DNA from: Acanthacorydalis orientalis | Lineage: Eukaryota > Arthropoda > Insecta > Megaloptera > Corydalidae | Length of the DNA stretch: 64,000 bases | NCBI GenBank assembly: GCA_034766995.1 | Contig: CM068319.1 | Location: forward strand, 24,152,459 to 24,216,458 | Direction: 5' to 3' | In this document: positions 1 through 22,191 of the stretch, piece after piece | How positions within the stretch are numbered: position 1 is the stretch's first letter | How the letters are laid out: each line of letters starts with the position of its first letter | Position numbers and translations under genes: made by a program | The notes under the pieces: model-generated | Seen by the model: the letters and a program-made list of their open reading frames with translations, nothing else | What the model was told of the DNA's origin: nothing | Database searches by the model: none

Positions 1-1490
1 TAAGTCTAAATATGTTTCGAAAATATATATTTATTCTAAATAAATTACACTTCTAATAAATTTGTTACTTTATTGGAGTGTAGTCCGTTTTTAAAATTTT
101 CTTAATTTGAATTTAATTATCACATTGAAAACTTAGATTAGTAAACTTTTAAATAATTCGTATATTTATCATTCATATCGAAACAATACGAGTATAAGTT
201 ATTATTCTAAAATTGTTACCTAACAATTGTGTAGAGCAATTATAAAAATGATTTTTTTGATTTTGGAAATTGTTAGAAATATGAGTGAACATTTTTAAGT
301 CCATTTGCTTTCAAACAGTTAAAATACTATTTTTTAATAATAAAAATACAATAATTAATTAACAGATTCATAAATCTAAACATATATATATATATATATA
401 TAACATAAATCTCCGAAACTTGTATTGAATCTCATCCGTGAGACTTTTTTGTGACACATTTCATTAATACAATTATGTACTAAAATATATGAATCTTGTT
501 AATGTTATTTATATAGACAGATTTGATTTACTTATAGTAATTTCGATTTTATACTACAATTTTATTTAACCATTAAATTAAGAAATAGTAAATTATTGAG
601 GTAAAATATGCATATTTAATTTTATGTGATCATTGTAGATTTTATGACTTTTATTTGAATTTCCCAATGTTGCCTATATTATTTATATACCATTTGATTA
701 TTTATGTCAGTTTCCACTAAAGTATATAATATTTAATGATAATCTTAAAAAAACACACACTTTTACTTTCATTTGAATTCTATCATAAGTATACAGTTTT
801 GAATTTAGTAAAACGTGAATAATTATTACTTTTAAATAATATAATAATGTATTATTTTCTTATGAAAGAAAAAGTTTGCAAACGTATATCTTCATTTAGT
901 ACATTTTGATTAATTTCCATAAAAATGTAAATATTCAATTTAAAGTAATAAAAGAATAAAACAATTTATTTTCACTACCAATGTTGTATTCAGTGTTTAC
1001 ATAAAAGTATTCTAGGTAATTACATATAAAATACATTATCAAAGTATACTGTTCTACATATTTTCTTATAAAAAATGTGTTGTATTTCAACACATACATT
1101 TCAAGATGTTTACTATCATACTTTGAACATAAAAAAAACACACGCATTGTAAAGAGAAACTTGAAAAGTACTCATTTATCTTTTAACCATTATTTTCACT
1201 CTGTTCAGAAATAGTTTAATGTTAATGTATAAATATTCGTCCAAACATCTTGAAAATATCCTACATCTTTGTATGTTTACGTTTTAAAATGACATTCTTT
1301 AAGCAACTCATAAATGGCCTATTTAAATAATTTTTAGTAAGACAATTTTACAAATTTTATTTACATAATTACAATTTTTTTGTCGTGTTAATTAAAAGTA
1401 TAGTCCTACTGAAACGCATTTTGGTTACATCTCCATATATCATTTGATGAAGCTTTTTCAATTTCCTCAAAGTATATGATTCATTTATTT

Positions 1491-1556
<66 letters not shown>

Positions 1557-1678
1557 CATTTTATTTTTATTATATAAAAAAATGATATTTTTTTTATATA
1601 CTGAGATAATTAGATTATCTTAACCCCAACTCAAAATATCGAGCAAATAAGTATTAAATAGTAAAATAATTAAAATAG

Positions 1679-1716
<38 letters not shown>

Positions 1717-2542
1717 TCTTTATAATATCTATTTAAATTTTATAAGTTTATATGATAAACAATGTAGAATAAAAATAAGTAAAGGCTACAAAATTTTTTA
1801 ATATAAAATAAGTTATAATTTTATATTCACTTCTGCAATATACAATTCACTAGTTATTATCAGATAAAATAATTACTTTTTTGGAATAAAACTCTTTAAA
1901 ATTCTTTTCTTTTTTCTCAAGTCTTGCGTAAAAAGTTATTTTTGCTTTAAAAAACAACATAATTATATTCCATGGTTCAAAACATATTGAAGACGTATTA
2001 ATAAATTATCAGTAATATTATAATATATAAAAAAATATACAACGATTCGGTGGCATATATTTTTCTTTTTTAATGTAAATAATTATGTTACTTAATTTTA
2101 TATCAATCATCCGATATCAGAATCAATCTACTAACTTTTCAATTGCGTTATTGATTCATTTGGACCAGTTTGGCAGTAATTTAGCTACTACAATTCATCT
2201 ATGATGATTTAGCGTTTATATCATTTTCAGCAACTTTTTTTCATGTAAATTGTTCTCATATAAATTATTTTTTTTTATATTTATTAATTTTATTAAAAAA
2301 ATAAACAATTTTTAAAGACCTGATGATTTCGATAGAGACAAAATAAGTTGTAGCATATAATAGACAGGCAAAGGAAGTTAAAGAAAACAATAAAAAATTA
2401 AATAATAATTGATGGACAAGAATACAAACCACAAAAATTTATCTTTTTCTAATTTTGTTTATCTCTCTTCATCTTTAACAGTTTTCTGTTTCAAATATTC
2501 TTCAACATTACTTTATTAAATACTAAATTAATTTTATATGTA

Positions 2543-2578
<36 letters not shown>

Positions 2579-2627
2579 AAAGTAAATAATCCCAAATACA
2601 TTTCTGTCAAAAAAATCATAATCTTAC
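1..2627. other. AT-rich non-coding DNA, probably intron 1 of the left-edge gene
   Basis: No credible exon was found on either strand. The stretch holds (TA)n arrays at about 380-401, 1493-1553, 1683-1711 and 2546-2576. Open frames here are short, very A+T-rich, and lack splice context or protein-like composition. Confidence 0.6.
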
Positions 2628-2732
2628 TTGTTGTAAATTATCCAGTGTATTATCCAAATTCTCACTTAAAGTACATTGAAAATTTACATATAATATAATT
2701 AAAAATAGTAAACGTTTGTCAATTTTCGCCAT
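2628..2732 (-). CDS. First coding exon of a secreted protein, probably a third serine protease (partial)
   Basis: The minus strand reads a 35-codon exon from ATG at 2732 to a GTAAGA donor just after 2628, phase 0. The peptide starts MAKIDKRLLFLIILY, a short basic N-terminus and a hydrophobic core, and so looks like a signal peptide; it ends in LDNLQQ at the splice site. The two complete proteases in this window also start with a signal-peptide exon that ends in phase 0 after Gln (KQ in the 14-22 kb gene, QQ in the 35 kb gene). By analogy this should be another member of that family, which is inference. No further exon was found between 1 and 2600, so the remainder probably lies left of the window. 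The next 400 bp upstream are GC-richer, as expected of a promoter. Confidence 0.5.
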
Positions 2733-3150
2733 ATTTAGTTTGTTTGTGTTCCTTATTAGAAAATATATCCTCGCACTTAACAAGCACTTAAGTTAATTAG
2801 TTAAAAAACGCGGTACGATTTTTGTACTATAAACACATTCAACTACCGAAAGATCATAACCGGCGTGAGTATTAAAATTTAAGTCGGACTTAAAACTTTT
2901 CAATCAATTAATAAAAAGTAACCAAAACGTCAATTGTTACACATTGCACTTAATTAGGACGATTGTTTGGGTAGACGGCGCATGATGAACGCGAGACCAT
3001 GCATATGTTCGTGTTACGCACTTGGCTGGTTTATCAATGTGTCGGCCTTGGCGTGTCTTGCTTTCTCCTGGCGTCGCTATCTACTGTCTCTTGGATGAAA
3101 GTTTACTCGAAGAAATATTCTCTCACTAAGCGGAAACGATTTATATTCTT
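2733..3150 (-). promoter_or_regulatory. Probable promoter and 5' UTR region of the left-edge gene
   Basis: This stretch upstream of the ATG at 2732 is clearly richer in G+C than its surroundings, especially 2950-3120, and holds no open frame. Position and composition fit a promoter and 5' leader. No confident TATA box or initiator was identified. Confidence 0.35.
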
Positions 3151-3308
3151 TAAAGTTAAATTTCAATAACGACAAGGAGGGGATGATAAACAGTAATATA
3201 TGTTATACGAATGAAAGTTTGAGCAGTTTTATCTAGTATGATAAGTTGAAACGTCACTGAATTTTATATTTTTGGAAAAAAAGATTTTAAACTCGTCCGC
3301 CTTATATG

Positions 3309-3353
<45 letters not shown>

Positions 3354-3853
3354 CTCGTAACATAAATATACTGTATATTAATTAGTAGCATAATTTCTTT
3401 TTTAGCAAAAAGTTGAATGTAATTTTTTTTAAAAAAAAACAAATCTTTATGAATATTTTTAATCAGTCTTTTTATTCTTAGTTATATTTCAGTTCTGAAA
3501 GTCTTTCAATCAAGTTTTTTCATATATGCCATATATTTCTTTGGAAGCGTTTTTACAGCAAAATCATATGATAATTTTAATAATTGTTTTTTTTTTGACA
3601 AAATATACATAAGTAATATTGAAAATAAATACAAAATTTAAAAAAATGATAGTTTCATATTAAATTGGGATTTATCCGGAATATTTCATTAGAGATATCT
3701 AAAAGCATTATTTTATTTTTATAAATGAATTTTTCGCTCAAAAAAGCAAAAAAACTTTGGTATTTTTCAAAAATGATCAATAATTAATTGTTGATATTTT
3801 TTTTAGTAATTGCTTATGTGCATTTCAATGGTGTTGACATCATCTTCAGTACA

Positions 3854-3911
<58 letters not shown>

Positions 3912-5377
3912 ATATCTAAATAAGTTTCTTTAAAACATCTACAACAGCTCGCTCTTTCCTTTATCTTATTTTTTGTTTTATTGTTTTATGTCGATTAATA
4001 TATTGATTGTAGGTAATAATTTATTGTTATAAAAATCCAACTCTTGCTGTCATGTAACACATTCTATTTGAATTGTATTTTTTTTAATTATTTATGGGAA
4101 AGTAAAAAAAAATTAATTGTATACTAGAACTATGATATCACAGTTAGGACTACAAACGAACATGATTCGGGTTTCAACTATCCTTGCAAAAGATTTCACA
4201 TGTGAAATTAATTTCAATGAATAAAGGTATTGATTTCAAATATTTGTTATAAAAATATGGTGTGTGATTTTCTAGAATTAAGAAAAATTTATTTAAATAG
4301 ACAAACTAATATCAAGAGCTAACTTCTTATTAATAATTCAATTCAACTTTTATAACCCAATTTAGTTTTAACAATGCACTAGAATTGTTTCAATAAATTA
4401 GAAATATCAAAAATCATATTTTATAATATTTAATACATGCACTAAAATAAATTATAATTATGATTCGGGCATATTTCTTGTAATAAATATTCAAACGGTT
4501 ATTGCACCTATCATCAAAAAATGTTTAATTTCACTTGCGGATCTTTCCATATTTTTTTTGATTTTTTACTCATATACATACTTATTAATTCTTAATTTTA
4601 TTCTGTTTACTTCTTCAGTAGACATATTTATTTATTCTTGAATTTTATTCAGTGTGTCTTATACATATATTTGTTCATTCTTGAACTTTGTTAAGTTTGT
4701 TGCTCTCTTTATACATCATACATAAACGTGTATTTAGTTATCATAGTATCTTATGTCAAACTCGATAAAAATTATTTTGTTTTCGAAAAAATAACGAACA
4801 GTATACATTTATATATAAATATCTGTAAAAAAATATATATAAAGTTTTTGATAAAATCAGTAAATGTTTTTCGTATTCTAATAACTATTACCTACCATCA
4901 TTAAAATCGTTAAGAAATTAAGTAAGTGATACTTTCTTATCCATTTGATTTATTATTACTATATTCATAAACACATTTTGACTCCCCCATAAACTAAATT
5001 ATTTCTATCAGATTAAAAATGTTTATTATAGTCAAATTTCATTATAATTTAGTGATAACAAAAATGATCAATAATTAGTTATTGATAATTTTGCATAAGA
5101 AAAATTATGTGAATTTTAAACAAAATGAAAATTTATTTGTTAAAACTAATTTAACTCTCGTACCGAGAACTACAATCCTTATTTATATCATTTATTTTAC
5201 GTTATTATCGATTTATAATCTATTTTTATTCTTAGCAAATATGTATTAGTTGTTTTGAAAATACTAACACAACTATAACACACTATAAAAGAGTTGTAGT
5301 TAATTGTTGAATATGTAGTTAGATTGTAGCGCAAAAATAAAATAATTAAATATTAAATACTTGAATATTTAATATTT

Positions 5378-5459
<82 letters not shown>

Positions 5460-8400
5460 TTATATAAAATAATAATTGTGCTTTTCTTAAAAAAAGCAAT
5501 CATTAGTGTGGTACATAAAACATGACACACAAATACCGATCTCGTTCTGTCAAGATGTTAATTTAATGTTCTTGAAACGAATGCTCTAGTTTTATTTCAC
5601 AAAAAAGTATTCGTTTAGTTCTATTAAACTTTTAATTGAAAAAAGTGACAATACACGAAAAAAGACGATGTTGAAAGGAAAATATACAACAGAAAGTAAT
5701 TGACGCTATAATTCTAATCAAAACGATTAGTTCGGTGTATTAACATTTTAGATTACTGAAGAATTAATGTTTATTAAACAGAGTTAAGTATTCAAATATT
5801 GAAAAGTTTCTTTTAAAAAAAATCCTTTTTCCAACGTAATTATTTAATTAAAGTTCTAAATTTGAAGATTCTAAGAAAGTTCTTGATTGATTTAATATAT
5901 TTAAATTTTTTAATTCTCACAAATAATTTTGTATATTTTTAATTGATTAATGATACAATTTGAAGTGAAATTTGCAATTAAAATTTAAAACTACTGTTTA
6001 ACTGATTGATTCAGATACATGTGTAAATTTACCAAGTAATGTATCATATAAAAAATATTTGCCAATTAAAAAAAAGAATTAATTAATTTTATTCTCGAAC
6101 TTTAACATTTATCATTATATAGAAAGTTAAATCTCGTTATTTCCTGTTGATAATGAAATTTAATTTCAATTTGAAACGAATTTTTTTCGTTATCACCTTC
6201 GTGACACATTTCAGTCAAATTATTTTGAAATATCTCTATTAACTTATACCCGCATTTTTTTACATTTGAGAATATGATAACATTTATAAATATTTTAACA
6301 GTTATAAAGTTTACCCAATCGTTTATTGTCAAATGAGAGAAATTTAAAATTTTGAATATTAGAAAAATATAATTAAAAGAGTGTTAGAAAAAAATATACG
6401 TGTTACTTTCAGATATTTATGTCAATAGGTAGTTTTTCATTTTGTCAAAGTTGTAGTGCAAATATTTAATCGACAAATATTTTAAGTCTGCTTGACAGTG
6501 CGATATAAATATTCATTATATAGAAATATATATAGATTTTATTTAAATCGTTGTAAAAAACTACTGGTTCAAAAATAAATATTAATTGAAAATAAATTAT
6601 TATTGTAAAAAATAACAAATACAATTACAATGTTGGAACAAGATTCAAGATTAATATTAAATGAAACTTAAAAATTGAACAAAGTTTCAGAGAGAACCAA
6701 TTAAATTTATACAATGTAAAAATCATAATTTAAATGAATTATGATAAATGACTGGCACTAATTTAAAATTAGTTTTTTTTCTTTACTAGCTGCCTAAGGA
6801 AAAGCTGGTAATATTTAATAAATTTCTCTTTGTTTCTTACCAACAGCTTTTAAGTATTCGCATAAATAACTGCTTATGTTTATTTTATTTATATAATTTA
6901 TTGCACTGTTAAAAATATAAAGAAAATATTATTTTATTGATGTTCAGAGAATAAATATTTCAAATATCCTGATTGAATATCATTACGCCTAAAGCATAGA
7001 TGTTATTTTTATAATATAATCTAGTTTGTATTTTTTTTTTGTGGAAAACAAACTACCGTATTTAGCTAATCTTTTTAATTTGTAAATCGTTGAACAATAT
7101 TCTAAAGTAATTATTTTATAAGCGCATGTTATTTTTCTTCTTACTCGTATATTTTTAATAAATTTACACATATTTTGATTCAACGTTTATTTTACATTAG
7201 AAATATGTTCTGTGTTTGTAATCCTTTTTTACATTATTTAAACATTTCGCAGTACTTCTGTGTCTTTCAAAAGATTCATATGACATCATATGACACACAT
7301 ACTTATTTAAATTGCATACATGTTTAATGTAAAATTTACTATAAGACTTCTTTTATTTTTCAATAAACATATTTGTATGTAGTGCACCTTTTTTATATTG
7401 ATTAATCTGACAGTGTTACCTTCTTCGTTTTAATTTCTTTCAAATTTTGTTTTCTTGTAACGTTCGTCAATTTATTCCCACATATTTACTTTTGTCATTT
7501 CATACAATAGAATTAAAAAAATCAGTTTCATCCAATGATTTTCTTTAAATCATATTAATAAAATAAATTAACAGGTAAATAAAGATAGTATTGTTAATAT
7601 TTGATATATTTTCTTTACCTTATAATTATATTGTACAAAACCAAGACTTTTGAACCATAGATTGCGTTCTTTCAATAAGTGAAAAGGAAAATAATAGAAG
7701 TCGCTATTAAAAATAGTTTGTGTTAGAAATATTAGTCGCTATTAGAAATGTTTTTTAAAAAATTAAGGACATGTACAGAATTACTCCAAATTTTATATTT
7801 GTTCGCCTATTTTTAATAAAACATCGTAGCACTCAATTTTGTTGAAAATATTATTTATTATACAATTTAAATCTCATTAATTGTAATAAAAAAAGAAAAA
7901 GTTTCACAAAAATTCATTTAACATTTTAAAAAGTTTCTTATAACTGAAGTTTAAAATCTCTGGTATAAAAAATAAACATATACATATACACGCATATATA
8001 TATATATATATATATACAATAAAAATTCAAAATTTACAATTTATCCTGTTTGAAATGTTTTTAATTTATAAACAAATTATGAACCGTTCTACTAATTAGT
8101 AGTCTATTTCTAAAAGTAATCTTTGATTCGAATTTACAAATAGATCAATGTATTTTTTTATGGGAAACTGAAATGATTTTTTATAAGTATCGATTAAAAA
8201 ATAGTTCATAACTAGTAACCACGTAGTTATTAATTATTTATTCTTTACCTCTAAAGATACTCATATGATATTCATTAACTTTGTTATAAGCAACAACCTC
8301 GTGAAACCTCTAAATACCTGAACAGGTAATAATTGAATGATGTAAGATCCGGAATGTTGAATAGACAAAAACTTTATTTTAATTCGCCTGCTGTCATGTA

Positions 8401-8588
8401 AATTGACCTTTTCTAACGAACTTATTATTAGTAATTGATTTACTGGCGCAGTTGAGTCATTCCGTCTTAACACGTGTTCGATCTTTTTTGTTATGTTAGT
8501 ATTTACAAGACCAGTAGCGTAGTGATGGTCTCACAAACTTAACAATTAGGAAAAGGTTTAAGAATTTTGTATTTTTATTATTCTTTAG

Positions 8589-8625
<37 letters not shown>

Positions 8626-9447
8626 TTTAAAATTGTTTTTAATGAAATTTATTTTATCGTCTCATTTATTCCCCTAAAAAATTATCAGAAACAATGATTT
8701 TCTTCATTTTTTATACATATTATTTAAGTACAAAAAGAAGAACTTATTTTAACTTTTTGAGCCCATGAAAGCAATTAAGGTCCACTACTCGTATGTTTTC
8801 ATACATTAACTCATTTACTATTACTATAACTCTAAACAGATTTTTTGTATTTATAAGATACGTTCAAATATTTTTTTAAAGGATTGAAACATTTATACCT
8901 ATAAAAGAAATAAGTAATGCTGTATTTTTTGTTCCATTTGATTGATGAATACATTATTAGCTATAATCAAAAAGAAAATTGTTCAGTATTACTATTATAT
9001 ACTAGTTAGTTTAGTTTATTTAATTATATACTTGTATTTTATCCATGGCAGTGATCAATGAACTATTGAGAATGAATGTTATTTCTTTCGGCATATAATA
9101 TGAACGTTCTTTAGAAAATATTAATATATTATCTTTTACAAATGGTATAGACTGTCTATTTTTTGTAAAATTTTGAAATGTGTTTTGTTATATAAAAATA
9201 ACCAAAATTATAAACTGTAATCTAAAGTTCATAACGAGCCCCATTAGTTTGCATTTAATTTTTTTATACATCATGATGTATAGATTATATAAATCAGCAA
9301 TATGTATATATATATACTCACTTACTTTTCATAAAGACGATTATAAATAATCAACAGTTTTTATTTTAATTTTGGATCTACACCCTATATTTTATTATTA
9401 TTATTCTAAATCATATCTACACTGACAAGTTAGTATATATTCGTGTC
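3151..9447. other. Gene-poor AT-rich intergenic DNA
   Basis: No supported gene. It contains (TA)n arrays (about 3312-3351, 3855-3905, 5382-5410, 5420-5456, 7993-8016, 8590-8622), two members of a dispersed repeat family (near 3767 and 5058), and an isolated exon-like open frame near 8280-8520 described separately. Confidence 0.6.
8288..8520 (-). other. Isolated exon-like open frame, unrecognised
   Basis: The minus strand is open for about 80 codons below a stop near 8520. Composition is more protein-like than its neighbours (it includes LRRNDSTAPVNQLLI and SIQHSGSYIIQLLPVQ), and a CAG|GTATTT donor-like site follows the PVQ codons near 8310. The surrounding 180 bp are GC-richer than the flanks. 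No convincing acceptor, start codon or partner exon was seen, and no family was recognised. It could be an orphan exon, a decayed transposon frame or chance. Confidence 0.15.
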
Positions 9448-9840
9448 TTAGGTGTACAAATTAATTCGGTGTCCTTTTTATAAAAAAAAAACAATGTTTA
9501 CAGGAAAATAAAACACGTTTTATTTTTCAAAATATCCTCTATTATTTTATATAATTTTCTCTATCTGTCGGGTAACTGACGAATCCCTCATCGAAAAAAA
9601 TGGAGGTTGTGAGTCGATGAAGTCATAATGCTTTTTCTGATCTCTTCCACTGTTTTAGCATTTTTTGCATATTTTCCGCGCCACATCATCTTCCTCCAAA
9701 GCCAAAAAAATCATTCCCGCAGCTTCCACAGCATTTTTCTCATCTGAAATGCGAAAAGTATGCAATGCCTAATATGCAGCTTTTGGCCATTCTGTTCATT
9801 ACTGTTCTGTAGAGCTATACCAACTGCTTGGTCAGGATAT
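9448..9840 (-). mobile_element. Decayed mariner-type transposon, 3' end
   Basis: The stretch begins with an ITR-like TTAGGTGTACAAATTAATTC. On the minus strand one frame gives GIRQLPDR, a TAG stop, then RKLYKIIEDILKNK. This matches the mariner transposase C-terminus, where LPDRW-RK is typical, so the TAG most likely replaces the Trp codon TGG. Farther in, another frame reads HYDFIDSQPPFF, which also fits the mariner tail. Several stops and frameshifts make it a dead relic. The inner limit near 9840 is approximate; no opposite ITR was found. Confidence 0.6.
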
Positions 9841-9991
9841 ATAGTGTTTTTAAATTATAAAGTTGGTACTTTAAGTTTCTAAAACGACAAGATAATATTT
9901 TAATTTAAAACAGATTTATGATTGATTCATTTTAAAGACACAGATTTAATTTTTACACTTAATAAGTTCGTATGCTTCTATGAATAGACAC

Positions 9992-9992
<1 letters not shown>

Positions 9993-10080
<88 letters not shown>

Positions 10081-10082
10081 TA
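9993..10082. repeat. Compound (TA)n(TGTA)n microsatellite
   Basis: About 60 bp of pure TA is followed by six or seven TGTA units. The pattern suggests TA units mutated to TGTA and then expanded. Confidence 0.9.
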
Positions 10083-10423
10083 TATCAAAACAAAATAATT
10101 ATTTATCATTCACCAAACAACATTTCTAGAATTAAAATTTATCTTAAATGATGTTCTTCTAATGGTTCCAAACTTGTTTATTAAGGTCATTGGCCAATTA
10201 TAATTATTTTTAAATTGTAAGCTAAAACATTTCTCTACTTACAAATATATAATCGTATGTTTATACTTTTTTAATTCAAATCAGTACAAAATAAGTATTA
10301 TTAAAACATAATTCAATCACAATAGTGAAATAATAATACGTTTGCTCTTACTAATTATTACATAGCTTAAAGTACGAGTAAATAGTAAAATTAGACAGAT
10401 AATGCTAAAAAATTAAAAAAAAT

Positions 10424-10425
<2 letters not shown>

Positions 10426-10489
<64 letters not shown>

Positions 10490-10510
10490 GCATAGATAGA
10501 TAGATAGATT
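10426..10510. repeat. Compound (CA)n(TA)n(GATA)n microsatellite
   Basis: A short CA run passes into about 48 bp of TA and then, after a CATG spacer, four GATA units. Confidence 0.9.
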
Positions 10511-12264
10511 TTTATAATTGATATCTGGTGGCTGATAGTAATAATAAATAAATACAATAAAATGACACGGTCACTCTCACTTTGGATTTTCTGAACTTTC
10601 GTTTACCTATCAGCTGACTGACCTCTGCACAAATTTAGGGCATCCGGCATGAGAAAGAAAGTAAGAGTCCAGTAATCTCAAACACGTTATTTATATTGTA
10701 TATCTATATATGGAAAGTTTCCATCGTTTATTGATTGTTGTTCCTGGTTTGGTTACTGTGTATAATGTGTTTGTGTGTATGTGCTTGTATTTGCAAAATT
10801 ATTTAGATTGTTTTACATTCTTTTAAGGATCGTATACTTTATAGCAATGTATAATTTATGATAATTATAAAAACAAATTATTTGCAAACTAATCATTTGA
10901 ATAGTAACAAAAATTACATTTGAAAATATTCTTATAAAATGAATATAATTTATAATACATTTATATGAATTTATAATATGATAGATCGATTATAAATGAG
11001 ATTATAAAATATATTTAAAATTGAAATAATATTAAAGACCAAATATAAATAGGCTACATTTGAAAATGTTCAAATCTGGAACAAACATTCTAGTTAAAAT
11101 TAATTTTATGTATAGTGTACAAAAGACTAATGTATAAATTTATTTGTACAAAATAATAATTGTTTTGCTAATAACTATAATTTCTAAAAGAACTGCAGAA
11201 ATTGTCATTTTACTTAAAAATAAGAAAGGTATATCTGGAAATTTTAAAATTTGCTTGATCGTATATTTTTTTAGAATGATAGAATTTATTCTACGTAATG
11301 AAATATATTTTAAATTTCATTTACAATCTTTGACATATATGAATTGTCCTAATATGTAATTCTGCACAATGGAATTGTCATAATATAAAATTCTAAATTA
11401 GAATATACTACATTTTAATAAAATTACATTTATAATTAATATTATTTTTATAACTTTTATAACATTCTAAAAGTTTACAACTCAGTTTATTTAAACAATA
11501 TTTTTATTATATTTCAATAATTAAAAAATAAAGAAAATTTAAATAAAATAATTATTATATACACATTTATTATAAAAAAAAAACTCTTATCATTTAAGAA
11601 TAACTTCTGAAAATAAAACTGTTCAAACTGAAGAACTATTGAAACTCAACAATTTAATGCTATTTAGAAAAATCGAACATACATGTAATATGAAAAAAAT
11701 ATTTAATGTATTTCTTATATTAGTGTGAAAACATAAAAAGTATTTCCAAGCTTTCCAGCCTTCTAGCAATAATCTTTCTAGTATATTATTAAAGAACAAT
11801 TAGTTATACTAAAAAATACACACTTTTTCTTTTTTCAGCGATATAAATTTTTTCTTTCATCAATTCAGGCTGCTATACTAATAAAAATCATAAACAATAC
11901 ACGCACATTATAAACAATAAAAGATTCGGTCAATTTAATTACGACGTTTTGCCTTATCTTGAGTTTAACTCGTTTTAATTATAGTCAAATGTAGAACAAC
12001 TACCTACTTTTCTACGATTGGTTAACCAGATAAGCATACTGTTTTATTACACAGTCAATTTGCAATGACCCAGTTTTATTGTTATTAAATTGTTAACAAA
12101 ATATTGATAATTTTTTTCGGAAAACAAAGTATTTGAAAACGCACGTAGATAAACAATTATTTATTATACTTGAAATACAAACAGATTAATATTTAAAGTT
12201 TTTTTTATTTTCAGGCAACTATATAAACAGTTAAGTGTTTATAAAGTATGAAATTTTCAATTTA

Positions 12265-12268
<4 letters not shown>

Positions 12269-12328
<60 letters not shown>
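12269..12328. repeat. (TA)n microsatellite
   Basis: About 60 bp of uninterrupted TA dinucleotides. Confidence 0.9.
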
Positions 12329-12331
<3 letters not shown>

Positions 12332-12960
12332 TGAATAACTATTAAAAAAGACTATGGATAAACTATTTTTAATTTATTATAATCTTATAGTATTAAGTGT
12401 AAATAATAATGGGCATAATTAAAATAATTGAAACAAATACATATGCAATGATAGAATTTATTTGTAATCATTATCTCTTACATATTATCTTATAATAACA
12501 ATACATCACAATAAAATTTTACAATTACTCAACAATGGAACATATTCTTATTTATTAATGAATGACTAGAAGCATACTGACCATTTTACATAAATTTATA
12601 ATAAGTACATTAAAATATGATTCCTTAATATTAAATTTGGCGTATTTCAATTAATAAACTATTCAATTAGTTACATATTGACAATCAATACAATAAATCT
12701 ATATAAATCTTTGATGAATTTTATCAACAAAATTGCATGGAATGTATTATTTCGTGTTGAATTAAAAAATAATCTATTTGAAAATTCAGTCAGTCTTAAA
12801 ATTCCTGCAACTTAAATCAAGTTACTGACAATGTATCACAAATGCGCATATCTATTTCTATAATGTATATTTATATTTTTTATCTTATTAACGATTTTAT
12901 AGACTGTTTTATAAGCAAATTATATATTTTTTTATCCTTTCAAAAGTATAATCTTTATTT

Positions 12961-13018
<58 letters not shown>

Positions 13019-13239
13019 CTAATGGAGACATATTTAACATAATATTATACAATAGCATAAACCATTGAAACAAAATCCATTTGTTAACTGCTTGCGCAAA
13101 TTTATACATTTTTACGTTTATCAAGTTGTGTATTTCATAATTTACTTAGCAATATTTAGACTATGTTGATACTACTGGTATTATTACAACGCAATATTTT
13201 GAATTTACAAAATGAACACAAATGAATCTTTGCGATTTG

Positions 13240-13285
<46 letters not shown>

Positions 13286-14004
13286 TATTTAAAATAATAA
13301 ATGAAGTATCAAAAAAGTTAATATTAAAATATTCATCCATCGCTATTTCATTTATCATATTTGGCACCTTATTTTTATATTATTTAACCTCTAATTTTAT
13401 TATATAACAGAATATCATATTTAAGAGAAATTGTGAAAGTACTGATATTGTAGTCATTTAACCAAATATATTTTCCATGATATTCAACTGTCAATTATGA
13501 AAGATGTACATATTTCATATTGAATTTTGCAACATTAATCATCTTTCATGCATCTTTCACATTTATATAAAAATAGTCATTATTGATGGTTACAATAACG
13601 TTACTCTAAGAATTATTCGAAAGTGATAGAAAAAATCGCGTGTATTGAAAACCATAAGAATAAACTTTCATTTAAGAATATAAAGGCGTTACTTTAAAGT
13701 GAAGTAAGATATTTATAGCAACTCGAAAAACAAAAGCTTGTATAAAATATCATATTTTGCAGAAAGATTGAAAACATATATTTTTGTTACTACTCGAGTT
13801 TCAATGTTAATATATACTTTTGTTTTAACATTTTTATATATTTTCTATATATTTCACTCTCTCTCTCTTTCAACACAGGAGGAGAGAAATGTATACGTAT
13901 TAATATGCTTATAAAACGGACATAAAATGTGAATGTTTGTATAGAAGATTTGGGTATTTGCCTGGTTATTATTCTTTGCCATCAGACTATAAAATAAAAT
14001 TTAT

Positions 14005-22191
<8,187 letters not shown>

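Larger units (their letters stand above)
9841..14004. other. Gene-poor AT-rich intergenic DNA
   Basis: No supported gene. It holds long (TA)n arrays, including a compound (TA)n(TGTA)n at 9993-10082 and (CA)n(TA)n(GATA)n at 10429-10510. A GC-richer patch lies at 10555-10680, with a GGAAAGTTTCC palindrome just beyond it at 10712-10722. The 3' UTR of the minus-strand protease presumably occupies the last few hundred bases before 14004. Confidence 0.55.

Noticed and set aside
8490..8530. A tRNA A-box-like TAGCGTAGTGATGG suggesting a SINE or tRNA
   Set aside because: No B box at the expected distance and no cloverleaf could be drawn.
10555..10680. A possible minus-strand start exon (MPDALNLCRGQSADR then GTAAAC)
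   Set aside because: Only 15 codons, no partner exon, no recognised family; splice-like ends are common by chance.
12842..13407. Open frames on both strands with long Ile-Tyr repeats
   Set aside because: They are translations of (TA)n arrays; the same applies at 16874-17091, 48683-48983, 51228-51570 and 56942-57523.
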